Source: Albidovulum sp. (GTDB taxonomy: Bacteria; Pseudomonadota; Alphaproteobacteria; Rhodobacterales; Rhodobacteraceae). From it: a stretch of DNA of 64,000 nt. Shown here piece by piece: positions 37,232 to 44,782 of the stretch. The stretch's first letter is position 1. Each line of letters opens with the position of its first letter. The translations under genes and the position numbers were made by a program. The notes under the pieces were generated by a model. That model saw only the letters and a program-made list of their open reading frames with translations, made no database searches and was not told the DNA's origin. Location: positions 115,561 to 179,560 of the forward strand of contig JAUQYB010000082.1 of assembly GCA_030837825.1 (NCBI GenBank), written 5' to 3'.

Positions 37232-37862
37232 CCCGCCCGGCATGATCCTTGCGGGCGGCCGGGCGCAGCGCATGGGCGGTGGCGACAAGGGGTTCCTGCC
37301 GCTCGCCGGGCGGCGGATCATCGACCATGTGATCGCGCGGCTTGGGCCCCAGTGCTGCGCGCTGGCGATCAACGCCAACGGCGATCCGGCGCGGTTCGCC
37401 GGGTTCGGCCTGCCGGTCCTGCCGGACCCGGTGCCGGGTTTTCCCGGCCCGCTCGCCGGCCTACTCGCGGCGATGGACTGGGCGGCGGGTTTCGGTGCCG
37501 GCGCAGTGGTGACCGTCGCGGCCGACACGCCATTCCTGCCGGTGGACCTTGTCGCGCGCCTGACCGCGGCGGCGACCGGGGGCGGCGCCATCGCCGCGAG
37601 CCCCGATGCCGCCGGCGAGTTGCGGGCGCACCCGACCTGCGGCCTCTGGCCGGTCGCGCTCAGGAACAGGCTCGCGCAGGCGATCGCCGGAGGGGAACGC
37701 CGCCTCGGGGTCTGGGCGGAGAGTTGCGGAGCGGGCCGGGCAGAGTTCGGATCGCAGCCCTTCGATCCGTTTTTCAACATCAACACGCCCGAGGACCTCG
37801 CCGCGGCGGAGGCGCTGGCGAGCGGTCAGGCCGGCGCCCGCGACCCGCGCCGGATCAGGTAG
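37221..37862 (+). CDS. mobA: molybdenum cofactor guanylyltransferase
   Basis: Adds GMP to molybdopterin to make the MGD cofactor of DMSO-reductase-family enzymes. It has 213 residues. The nucleotide-binding signature is MILAGGRAQRMGGGDKGFLP, and the metal Asp is in VTVAADTPFLP; FFNINTPEDL is typical of MobA. It is coupled to the GNAT gene and its 3' end overlaps the convergent TusA-like gene by 37 bp. Confidence 0.93.
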   Translation: MATDPPGMILAGGRAQRMGGGDKGFLPLAGRRIIDHVIARLGPQCCALAINANGDPARFAGFGLPVLPDPVPGFPGPLAGLLAAMDWAAGFGAGAVVTVAADTPFLPVDLVARLTAAATGGGAIAASPDAAGELRAHPTCGLWPVALRNRLAQAIAGGERRLGVWAESCGAGRAEFGSQPFDPFFNINTPEDLAAAEALASGQAGARDPRRIR

Positions 37863-38068
37863 GCGCACGCCCGCCCCTCCTCGGTCATGCCGAGAAACTC
37901 GTGGCCCGCTTCGGCGCAGAAATGCGGCACGTCGACCACCGCGGCCGGATCGGTCGCGATCAGCCGCAGCACCGCGCCGGGGCGCATCGCCAGCAGCCGC
38001 TTGCGCGCCTTCAGCACCGGCAGCGGACAAAGAAGCCCCGCCGCGTCGATTTCGTCGTCCCAGTCCAT
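37826..38068 (-). CDS. TusA-family sulfurtransferase
   Basis: An 80-residue sulfur-carrier protein. The catalytic Cys is in AAGLLCPLPVLKARKRL (the family CPxP motif). Further Cys occur at FCAEAG and ACAY. TusA proteins carry persulfide sulfur for tRNA thiolation, molybdenum-cofactor synthesis or sulfur oxidation. It is divergent from a SqrR/BigR-like persulfide sensor and convergent with mobA, so it may serve either reactive-sulfur or molybdenum-cofactor sulfur flow. The ATG at 38068 fits the family start. Confidence 0.9.
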   Translation of the reverse strand: MDWDDEIDAAGLLCPLPVLKARKRLLAMRPGAVLRLIATDPAAVVDVPHFCAEAGHEFLGMTEEGRACAYLIRRGSRAPA

Positions 38069-38220
38069 GCACCCGGGATAGGCAAAGCCTGATCCGCTGT
38101 CCACCGCCGGCGGACGGCCGCCGGACGGCGCACGGCGGCTTGCCGGAATGTCCATAACACATTAGAATCTTTGCATGTGAATGCGGGCGGCGGGCCGCCC
38201 CCCTGCGGCGGCGTCGCGCT

Positions 38221-38598
38221 ATGGCACGGTCTACTGGCGGAAACAGGCGGGAGGGGACAGCGGGCGGGGCGGGGCGCCCGCCGTCCCCGCCGCCAATTCC
38301 CGCACCCCTGACCGAAAGCGTGGCACTTCAGGCCGATGCCGCCGCCATCTGGCTCAAGGCGCTGTCGCACGAGGGGCGGCTGATGATCCTGTGCCACCTG
38401 ATCGAGGGCGAGAAGTCGGTCACCGACCTTGAGGCCCTTCTTTCCACGCGCCAGTCGGCGATTAGCCAGCAGCTTGCCCGGCTGCGCCTCGAAGGGCTGG
38501 TGACAGCGCGGCGCGACGGCAAGGCGATCTACTATTCGCTGGGCGACTCGAAGACCCGGCGGATGATCGCGGTTCTGAGCGAGTTGTTCTGCCGCTGA
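38221..38598 (+). CDS. ArsR-family regulator, SqrR/BigR-like persulfide sensor
   Basis: A 125-residue winged-helix repressor (TRQSAISQQLARLRLEGLV is the recognition part, YYSL the wing). Two Cys sit at C58 (ILCHLIEG) and C124 (ELFCR), 66 residues apart. In Rhodobacter capsulatus SqrR the redox pair C41/C107 has the same spacing, which forms a tetrasulfide link on persulfide exposure. The first ~30 residues are Gly/Pro-rich and longer than the family, so a later start is possible. It is divergent from the TusA-like gene across 152 bp that should hold its operator (A/T-rich 38155-38190). Confidence 0.85.
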   Translation: MARSTGGNRREGTAGGAGRPPSPPPIPAPLTESVALQADAAAIWLKALSHEGRLMILCHLIEGEKSVTDLEALLSTRQSAISQQLARLRLEGLVTARRDGKAIYYSLGDSKTRRMIAVLSELFCR

Positions 38599-38828
38599 GG
38601 CGCGCGGGCGTGCGGCTGGCGTGCACCGGCGTGGCGGCGGCCCGCGGTGCCGCCCGAAGTCGCCGGACCTTGGTCGGGTGACAGGGCCGGGCAATGGTCC
38701 GATCCTGCCCCGAAGAAGTCCGCAGCCGTGGCGGCGGAGGTCTTCCCTGTCTCGGCGGCGGGCAGTCCGCATGCGATGGAAAGGGGCAAGGCCGCGACAC
38801 GATGCGGCGCAAACCCGAGGAGCACGAC

Positions 38829-39305
38829 ATGGAAAAGTCCTTCTTCACCCCCGGCCGGCTGGCCATCATGCTTGGCACCGCAGCCTTTCTGGCGGCGATG
38901 CCGGTCAAGTTCGGCTTCGGCACCGATTCGGGTCTGATCCCGGTCAAGGCCGCGCAGGCGCTGGCGAAAAGCGGCAGCGACGACAACGGCGGCAGCGGCG
39001 GTCACGGCAGCAGCCACGATGACGATGACGACGACCACAGCGGCAGCAGCGGCGGCGATGACGGCAGCGATGACGACGGCAGCGACGACTCGTCCAGTTC
39101 GGACGGCTCCACCGGCGGCAGCGGGGATGGATCGGGCGTCACCAAGATCGAATCCTCCTCGGCGGGTATCGAAGTGACCTATGCCGACGGGTCGCGCGAA
39201 GAGATCGAGGGCGGTCGCTACGAGCGGAAGAACGCGGCCGGCCGAACCATCGAGGAACGCCCGGCCACCGAGGCCGACATCGACCGTCTGCTCGCCCTGC
39301 GCTGA
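38829..39305 (+). CDS. exported Asp/Ser/Gly-rich protein with YADG domain
   Basis: A 158-residue protein I cannot assign. An N-terminal hydrophobic segment (about 9-28) looks like an uncleaved anchor or signal. Residues 48-103 are low-complexity Asp/Gly/Ser with a HDDDDDDH stretch and many acidic runs, suited to Ca2+ or other cation binding. The C-terminus (113-157) is a compact domain: VTYADGSREEIEGG, AAGRTIEERPAT, then EADIDRLLAL. The same domain occurs twice in the next gene. A strong AGGAG precedes the ATG at 38829. Confidence 0.75.
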   Translation: MEKSFFTPGRLAIMLGTAAFLAAMPVKFGFGTDSGLIPVKAAQALAKSGSDDNGGSGGHGSSHDDDDDDHSGSSGGDDGSDDDGSDDSSSSDGSTGGSGDGSGVTKIESSSAGIEVTYADGSREEIEGGRYERKNAAGRTIEERPATEADIDRLLALR

Positions 39306-39405
39306 GCCGGCGGCACACATCGTGACGGCGGTTCGGGGCGTGGCGCGACGGGTGCCGCGCCCCGAAGCGAGATCGGCCGGAAGGCCAGGACGAACGGAGA
39401 CCGGA

Positions 39406-40101
39406 GTGCGCTCGTTCCTTGTTCTCGTGCTTCTCTCCGCCGTCTTCTGGGGCGGCATGGCCATTCTGCCTGTCGGCATCGACGCGGCCGGGGCAGCCTT
39501 CGCCAAGGGCGGATCGTCGGGCAGCAGCCATGACGATGATGACGATGACGACGATTCCCATTCGGGCGGGTCGGGTTCGGGCGGGTCCGGGTCGGGCAGT
39601 TCTGGGTCGGGCAGTTCCGGATCGGGAGGCTCGGGGTCCGGAAGCTCCGGGTCGGGCGGTTCCGGATCGGGCGGTTCCGGTTCGGGCGCATCCGCCGGTT
39701 ACGGTTCCGATGCCTCGCGCGAGGGCGCGGTTTTCGGGCGCGAGGGACTCACCGTCCGCTACGCCGACGGCCATGTGGAGCGCGTGCGCGGCGGGCTCTT
39801 CGAATCCCTCGACCCGCGCGGCCGCGTGGTCGCGTCGCATGCCGCGCAGCGCGATGATGTGGAACGCTTGCAATCGCTCGGCGCAAGCGCGAAGCGGCGG
39901 GGCGGATCGCGCGCCATCGAGGCGATCGTCGAGATCGGCGCAAGCGGCAGCACCATCGAGGTGACCGACTATCGCGGCTGGCGGGAGACCGTCACCCGCG
40001 GCGCCTATGTCGTGACGGATCCGGACGGCCGCACGGTGATCCGCCGTCCGGTCACCGCCGGCGACATCGCGCGCCTTCGAGAGATGCTGCGGCTCGACTG
40101 A
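39406..40101 (+). CDS. exported acidic / SGSG-repeat protein with two YADG-type domains
   Basis: A 231-residue protein of unknown family. In order: signal or anchor helix (3-30), an acidic run of eight Asp (43-50), eight pentapeptide repeats SGSG(G/S) (56-95), and two copies of the domain seen in the preceding gene: 114-158 (VRYADGHVERVRGG ... GRVVASH ... DDVERL) and 182-230 (TIEVTDYRGWRETVTRGA ... GRTVIRRPVTAGDIARLREM). The GTG at 39406 has GGAG upstream; the ORF continues further 5' but without features. It converges on the response-regulator gene 9 bp away. Confidence 0.75.
   Translation: MRSFLVLVLLSAVFWGGMAILPVGIDAAGAAFAKGGSSGSSHDDDDDDDDSHSGGSGSGGSGSGSSGSGSSGSGGSGSGSSGSGGSGSGGSGSGASAGYGSDASREGAVFGREGLTVRYADGHVERVRGGLFESLDPRGRVVASHAAQRDDVERLQSLGASAKRRGGSRAIEAIVEIGASGSTIEVTDYRGWRETVTRGAYVVTDPDGRTVIRRPVTAGDIARLREMLRLD
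39571..39690 (+). repeat. 15-bp tandem repeat coding SGSG(G/S)
   Basis: Eight in-frame, imperfect 15-bp units, each like TCCGGATCGGGCGGT, inside the 231-residue exported protein (residues 56-95). Differences between units are mostly synonymous, so the peptide repeat is under selection or the array is old. Confidence 0.85.
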
Positions 40102-40110
40102 CCGGGCCCG

Positions 40111-40755
40111 CTATTTCTTCCAGTGATCCCGCGCCATGACCGCCGCTTCGACGCGGTTGCGCACATGCAGCTTCTGCAGGATCGTCGTCATGTAATGCTT
40201 GACGGTCTTTTCCTGCAGGTCGAGCGCACGCCCGACTTCCTTGTTGCTCTTGCCCTCGGCCACGAGCTTCAGGATGTCCTCCTCGCGTTTGGAGAGATCG
40301 TCGAGCGGGTTTTCTGCCCGCCGGGCACCGCCCTCGCGCATCGCGTTGAGAATGCGCGCTGCAAGCGCCGGCGAAACGTAGGACTGGCCCCGCGCCACGT
40401 CCTTGACGATCGACACCAGCTCGCGCGATCCCACGCCCTTGAGGATGTAGCCGACCGCGCCCGCCTTCAGCGCCTGCATCACGTCGTCATCCTCTTCCGA
40501 GACCGTCAGCATCGCCACCTTCGGCGTCACGGGCAGCGACATGATCCGCCTGAGCGCCGAAATGCCGCCCCCCGCAGGCATCGAAAGGTCGAGCAGCACG
40601 ATGTCGGGGGAAGCGCGCTGGACAAGCTCCACCGCCGCATCGGCATCGGCCGCCTGCCCGACGACGGCGAAGGCCGCGTCATCCGCCAGGCTTCGCGCCA
40701 CGCCCTCGCGGTACAGCGGGTGATCGTCGGCCACCACGATCCGGATCCTGTCCAT
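40111..40755 (-). CDS. NarL/FixJ-family response regulator
   Basis: A 214-residue DNA-binding response regulator. The receiver domain has the phosphoryl Asp at D56 (DIVLLDLSMP) and the acidic pair at residues 10-11; the C-terminal LuxR-type helix-turn-helix is at about 148-205 (LSKREEDILKLVAEGKSNKE). It shares one base with the stop of the histidine kinase gene (TGATG), so the pair is translationally coupled. Targets are unknown; the two exported acidic proteins that converge on it are candidates. Confidence 0.95.
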   Translation of the reverse strand: MDRIRIVVADDHPLYREGVARSLADDAAFAVVGQAADADAAVELVQRASPDIVLLDLSMPAGGGISALRRIMSLPVTPKVAMLTVSEEDDDVMQALKAGAVGYILKGVGSRELVSIVKDVARGQSYVSPALAARILNAMREGGARRAENPLDDLSKREEDILKLVAEGKSNKEVGRALDLQEKTVKHYMTTILQKLHVRNRVEAAVMARDHWKK

Positions 40756-42152
40756 CACGCCCCCCTCACATCCAGTTCCATCACCATCTCGGCCCCCGGG
40801 GCGTCGGCGCGGTCGCGCATCTCGAACGTCCCGCCGAGGCTTTCGACCCGGTCGCGCAGACCCGAAAGCCCGATGCCGGAAAACTCTCCGTCCGCGTCCG
40901 TCACGGCCGACGGCGCCGCCGCCACGCCCGGCCCGCGGTCGCTGACCGCAAGCCTGAGCGTGCCGGCCTGAAACGACAGCGCCACCTGCTGCCCGGCACC
41001 GCCGGCATAGCGCCAGGCGTTGTTCAGACCTTCCTGCACGAAGCGGTAGAGACAGATCTTGACGGCCGGCGTCAGGCCCGCGTCCTCGCCGACACCGCAA
41101 TCCACATCGACCTGGGTCCCGGTGCGCGCGGCATGGGTTTCGGCCACGGCGCGGACGATCTCGCAGGGGGTGCGTGCGTCGATGTCGGGCAGCGAGAGAC
41201 CCCTGGAAATCGACCGGACCTCGCGGATCGCGTCCTTCACCGCGCGTTCCACGGCGTCAAGCTCGGCCTCGTCGGCTACCTGGGCGCGCAGCGCGTCGAG
41301 CCTGAGCGCCGCGAAGCCCAGAAGCTGTGCCGGGCCGTCGTGCAGGTCGGCCCCGATCCGCCGCAGCGCCTGGTCGTTCATCGCCGACGCGCGCGCCGCC
41401 GCCTGCTGCACCCGCCGGCGCAGCGCTGCGTTATGGGCCGACAGCGCCCCCAGTTCGGCAAGCTGCGCGGTCAGCGCCGTTTGCTGGCGGTCGATGGTGC
41501 GGCTGCCGCGCAGGACGATGAACCAGAGCACGCCGCCGATGGCGACGAACGTGCCCGCAACCGTGAGCCAGGCGTTGCGCCGCGCTTCGGCCAGATCGCG
41601 TTCGAGCTGGGTGGCGACCTCGTAGAACTCGGCGACCCCGATGACACGGCCCGACCAGGCTTCGCGCACCGGCGAATAGACCTCCAGAAGCGGCAGGCCG
41701 AGCGCGGTCTCGCCCCTGTCCTCCTCGTCGCCGAGATCCTCGAAACTTGCGTGAACCTGCCCGTCGAGCGCCGCCTGCAGGTTGTCCGACACCGCGAAGG
41801 TCCGGCCGATGATCGACGCATCCGTCGCATGGGCCACGGTTCCGTCCGGCTTCCACAGCTTGAAGGACACCACCCGCTGCGCCAGGGCCGTGCCGGCAAA
41901 GACCTCGTCCAGGGCACGGCGCGCGACCGGCGACAGCGTGTCGACCTCGGCAAGGTCCTGGGCGAGCGGCGAGATGATGCTGTCCATGTATTGCGAGGTC
42001 GCATAGGCGGTGTTGCGCACGACGGCGCCCGCGATCCGCTCGGTGACCACGCGACCGATGAGCAGCATCGAGAGGACCATGACCACCCCGCCCGCGATCG
42101 CGAACTGCGCGGCGAGCGAAAGCCTGTTCCAGTAGCGCACGGATCGTCGCAT
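40755..42152 (-). CDS. NarL-type (HisKA_3) sensor histidine kinase
   Basis: A 465-residue membrane kinase. Two transmembrane helices (about 16-34 and 197-215) flank an extracytoplasmic sensor domain of about 160 residues (with SIIGRTFAVSDNLQAALDG). A cytoplasmic coiled coil leads to the HisKA_3 phosphoacceptor H271 (ADLHDGPAQLLG) and an HATPase domain (EGLNNAWRYAG, SDRGPGVA, GIGLSGLRDRV). The signal is unknown. A GTG one codon earlier is also possible. It follows the glycosyltransferase operon by about 90 bp on the same strand. Confidence 0.93.
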   Translation of the reverse strand: MRRSVRYWNRLSLAAQFAIAGGVVMVLSMLLIGRVVTERIAGAVVRNTAYATSQYMDSIISPLAQDLAEVDTLSPVARRALDEVFAGTALAQRVVSFKLWKPDGTVAHATDASIIGRTFAVSDNLQAALDGQVHASFEDLGDEEDRGETALGLPLLEVYSPVREAWSGRVIGVAEFYEVATQLERDLAEARRNAWLTVAGTFVAIGGVLWFIVLRGSRTIDRQQTALTAQLAELGALSAHNAALRRRVQQAAARASAMNDQALRRIGADLHDGPAQLLGFAALRLDALRAQVADEAELDAVERAVKDAIREVRSISRGLSLPDIDARTPCEIVRAVAETHAARTGTQVDVDCGVGEDAGLTPAVKICLYRFVQEGLNNAWRYAGGAGQQVALSFQAGTLRLAVSDRGPGVAAAPSAVTDADGEFSGIGLSGLRDRVESLGGTFEMRDRADAPGAEMVMELDVRGA

Positions 42153-42242
42153 CACCTGCCCGACGGGTTTTCCTTGCGCCGTTCTACGGGCGAAGGGCGC
42201 CCACCGCCACGGCCTTTGGTCCGATGACCGTCGGTCCGCCGG

Positions 42243-42677
42243 TCAGCCGAGCGCGGCCACGTCGGAGGCGTCGATGACGAGCGCGAGCGACCAGAACGCC
42301 GTCATTTCCGCTTCCCAGGCCGTGCGGTCGGCGCCCGGGCCGGGCAGGAAACGCTCGACCCGGAAGCCGAAGCGTTCGAACCCCGAGGCGTCGAGCGTTG
42401 TCAGGATGATCGGCGTCACCCCCCGCTCCAGCGCCGCCGAGGCAAGCCTGAGGGCAGTGCGGGTGGCGTCGGCAAGGGTCGCATCCACCCGGATGCCGAT
42501 ATAGGAAGCGCCGGTCTCCGCACGGTCCCAAAGCCGCGGCGAGGGTGGCGGCCCGCCTGCTTCCCACCCAGCGAGCCCTTGGCCGGGAGGCATCGGCGCC
42601 GCATCGTCCGCATCGAGGTTGAAGGGTTCGCCGGGGGCGATCCGCGACAGGACGGCAAGCCAGTGCTCGGGCGTCAT
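42243..42677 (-). CDS. uncharacterised protein in glycosyltransferase operon
   Basis: A 144-residue soluble protein with no recognised family. The first 60 residues are Pro/Gly-rich (PMPPGQGLAGWEAGGPPP); the C-terminal half has an alternating alpha/beta pattern (IGIRVDATLADATRTALRLA, GVTPIILTTLDASGFERFG) like a small Rossmann-type domain. A perfect AGGAGG ribosome site precedes its ATG, and the start overlaps the stop of the upstream 702-residue gene by 4 bp, so it is certainly expressed with it. Confidence 0.75.
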   Translation of the reverse strand: MTPEHWLAVLSRIAPGEPFNLDADDAAPMPPGQGLAGWEAGGPPPSPRLWDRAETGASYIGIRVDATLADATRTALRLASAALERGVTPIILTTLDASGFERFGFRVERFLPGPGADRTAWEAEMTAFWSLALVIDASDVAALG

Positions 42678-44782
42678 GGCGCCTCCTTCCCGAGGATCAG
42701 CGCCGCGGCGGCGCGGTTGCCGGTCTCGGGCAGCGGGGTGGCCCGCAGCGCGGCGCGCACCCGGTCCGCCTTGCCGCCGAGGAAGGCCGCCATCTCGCGG
42801 TCCAGAAGCAGCATCTCGTGGGAAAGCACGGTTTCGGCCAGCCCGCGCTCGGAGGCGGCGCGGGCGCGGCGTTCCTGGTCATCCATGAAGACGGCCATCT
42901 GCGGCACGAAGATCGCCGGGATGCCGTGATAGAGAAGTTCGTGGAAGGAATTGTAGCCGGTGGCCGAAATCACCAGGTCGGCAAGCAGGCACAGTGACAG
43001 CGCGTCCCGCGTCTGCACCACGCGGGTGTGCTTCCACCCCGCAAGCCCCGCCGGCACCGCCGCGCCCGGCCAGACGACGACGAGGTTCAGGCAGCCCTTG
43101 CGCCCCTCGGCAATCGCCGCCACGGCCTGCGTCTGCGCAGTGCGGTCCGCCGCGACGCCGCCTCCCAGCATGGTGACGACGAGATCGTCGAACCGGGCCC
43201 CCATCCGGGTGGAAAGCCGGTCCCGCCCGGCGGCGCGCGCCGCCGCGTCAGGCAGCGCCCGCCGCTCCACCACCGGCCCCACGGAATGCACCCTGGCGCC
43301 ACCGCGATCGGCGTTGAGTTCCGCGAAGGCCTCGCCCGGAACGATCACCCGCGCGAAGGCCCGTTCGCGGTCGAGCGTCACGCCCTGCAACTGCCCGGCC
43401 TGCCAGAGCCCGCGCCGGACCCAGGTCGCCTCCAGCCCCTTCTCGTAGATCGTGCGCAGCACCGAATCGAAGACGTAGCCGCCATCGAAGACCAGCCGGT
43501 CCCCGGGCGCGAGCGCGTGGCGCAGGCGCAGGTAGGTGAGAAGGTCGTTGGCGTGGTCCTCGGGGTGGTCCGGGCTCTTCTGCACCAGGGGCAGGCAGTC
43601 GAAGCCCTCGGCGCGAAGAAGGGAGATGCAGCTCGGGAAGGCGGCGAAGGCGGGCGAGGCTTCGCCCCTGTCGATCCCGGCCGCGATCAGCGCGCAGCGC
43701 CGCGCATGGCCAAGGCCGATCCCGTTCGTCGGCAGGAAGAGGACCCGTCTGCCTCCGGGCCGTTCCACTGCCGACCCGGGCGAGGGCGCCTCGGGCGAGG
43801 GTGACGGCGAAAGACCAAGCGCCGCCTCCAGCGGCTCGACCGACCTCTGGGCGATCCAGGGGCTGCGCATCGACTGCCGCCCGATCTCGCGCCGGTTCAC
43901 CAGAACGGTATGCTGGACATAGTTGGCAAGCGCCCCCAGGTCTTCGGGCCCCCTGAGCGCCGGGGCGCCCGCCGCGACCAGGCCCGCGCCCGCCGTGCAG
44001 TCGATCGCCACCCGCCCGGACCGCATCAGGTCGAGCGCGAGGGCTGCCATCCGTTCGCCCGGCACCCCGTCGCCGAAGAAGGCGGCGATGTCCGCCCGCG
44101 CGGCGAAGATGGACGGCGAAAGCTCCGACAGGCCGAAGACGGTGAGATGCGCATGACGGGTGGATTTCACCTGGTCCTTGCCCTTGCCGGGCAGGATCAC
44201 CCGCAGCCGGTAACCGGGAAGCTGGTCCATCGCCGAGAGAAGCGGCAGGACCATCGGATCCTCCAGCGCCTCCTGCCGCAGCACGACAAAAAGGCGCGGC
44301 GTGCGCTCGGGCCCCGATACCGGCCCCGATACTGGCCCAGATACTGGCACCGGCGCAGCGGCGAGGGGAGAGATCGCATTGGCCACGAGCGTGGGCCCCT
44401 GAAGGCTGGACAGGTCCACCATCACCGGTTCGCGGCCAAGCGCATAGGCCACCCGTGCCTGCGCCGCGATCGCGCCCTGGCGGTCGGTGAACCTGCCCAC
44501 GACATGGACCGGAACCCCGGGGAGGAACCGGCGCGACCTCAACGCCGTCAGCGTTTCCTGCCCGACCGTCTCCGCCCCGATCAGGACGACGCGCGACACC
44601 TCCACCCCGTCGAGATCGGCCAGATACGGCGCGGCTTCGTATTTCTGATAGCGCTCGAGCCTGTCCGGCAGTGTCCGGTCGTCGAGCACGATGCGATGGC
44701 CGCGCGCCGCAAGCTGGGTGGCAAGCAGCAGCTTCGCATCGAAGCTGCGGTCGCTGCGCTCGCCCGCCTCGATCAGGATCAT
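42674..44782 (-). CDS. large two-part glycosyltransferase-like protein
   Basis: A 702-residue cytosolic protein. Residues 1-330 form a GT-B-like N-terminal module (LLLATQLAARGHRIVLDDRT at the start). After a Ser/Pro linker, residues ~345-700 look like a MurG/GT28-type glycosyltransferase: LFLPTNGIGLGHARRCALIA and the acceptor/donor stretch SATGYNSFHELLYHGIPAIF. A short VSGP repeat lies near residue 150. It may be a fused two-domain transferase; the glycan is unknown. It overlaps the genes on both sides by 4 bp. Confidence 0.85.
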   Translation of the reverse strand: MILIEAGERSDRSFDAKLLLATQLAARGHRIVLDDRTLPDRLERYQKYEAAPYLADLDGVEVSRVVLIGAETVGQETLTALRSRRFLPGVPVHVVGRFTDRQGAIAAQARVAYALGREPVMVDLSSLQGPTLVANAISPLAAAPVPVSGPVSGPVSGPERTPRLFVVLRQEALEDPMVLPLLSAMDQLPGYRLRVILPGKGKDQVKSTRHAHLTVFGLSELSPSIFAARADIAAFFGDGVPGERMAALALDLMRSGRVAIDCTAGAGLVAAGAPALRGPEDLGALANYVQHTVLVNRREIGRQSMRSPWIAQRSVEPLEAALGLSPSPSPEAPSPGSAVERPGGRRVLFLPTNGIGLGHARRCALIAAGIDRGEASPAFAAFPSCISLLRAEGFDCLPLVQKSPDHPEDHANDLLTYLRLRHALAPGDRLVFDGGYVFDSVLRTIYEKGLEATWVRRGLWQAGQLQGVTLDRERAFARVIVPGEAFAELNADRGGARVHSVGPVVERRALPDAAARAAGRDRLSTRMGARFDDLVVTMLGGGVAADRTAQTQAVAAIAEGRKGCLNLVVVWPGAAVPAGLAGWKHTRVVQTRDALSLCLLADLVISATGYNSFHELLYHGIPAIFVPQMAVFMDDQERRARAASERGLAETVLSHEMLLLDREMAAFLGGKADRVRAALRATPLPETGNRAAAALILGKEAP
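44312..44347. repeat. 12-bp tandem repeat, three units, in-frame (VSGP)
   Basis: CCCCGATACCGG / CCCCGATACTGG / CCCAGATACTGG as read on the + strand; they encode Val-Ser-Gly-Pro units on the minus strand in the linker of the 702-residue protein. In frame, so length variation would not break the gene. Confidence 0.8.

Noticed and set aside
38155-38190. inverted repeat CATT...AATG as a defined SqrR operator
   Set aside because: Only about half of the 12 positions are symmetric, too weak to annotate as a site.
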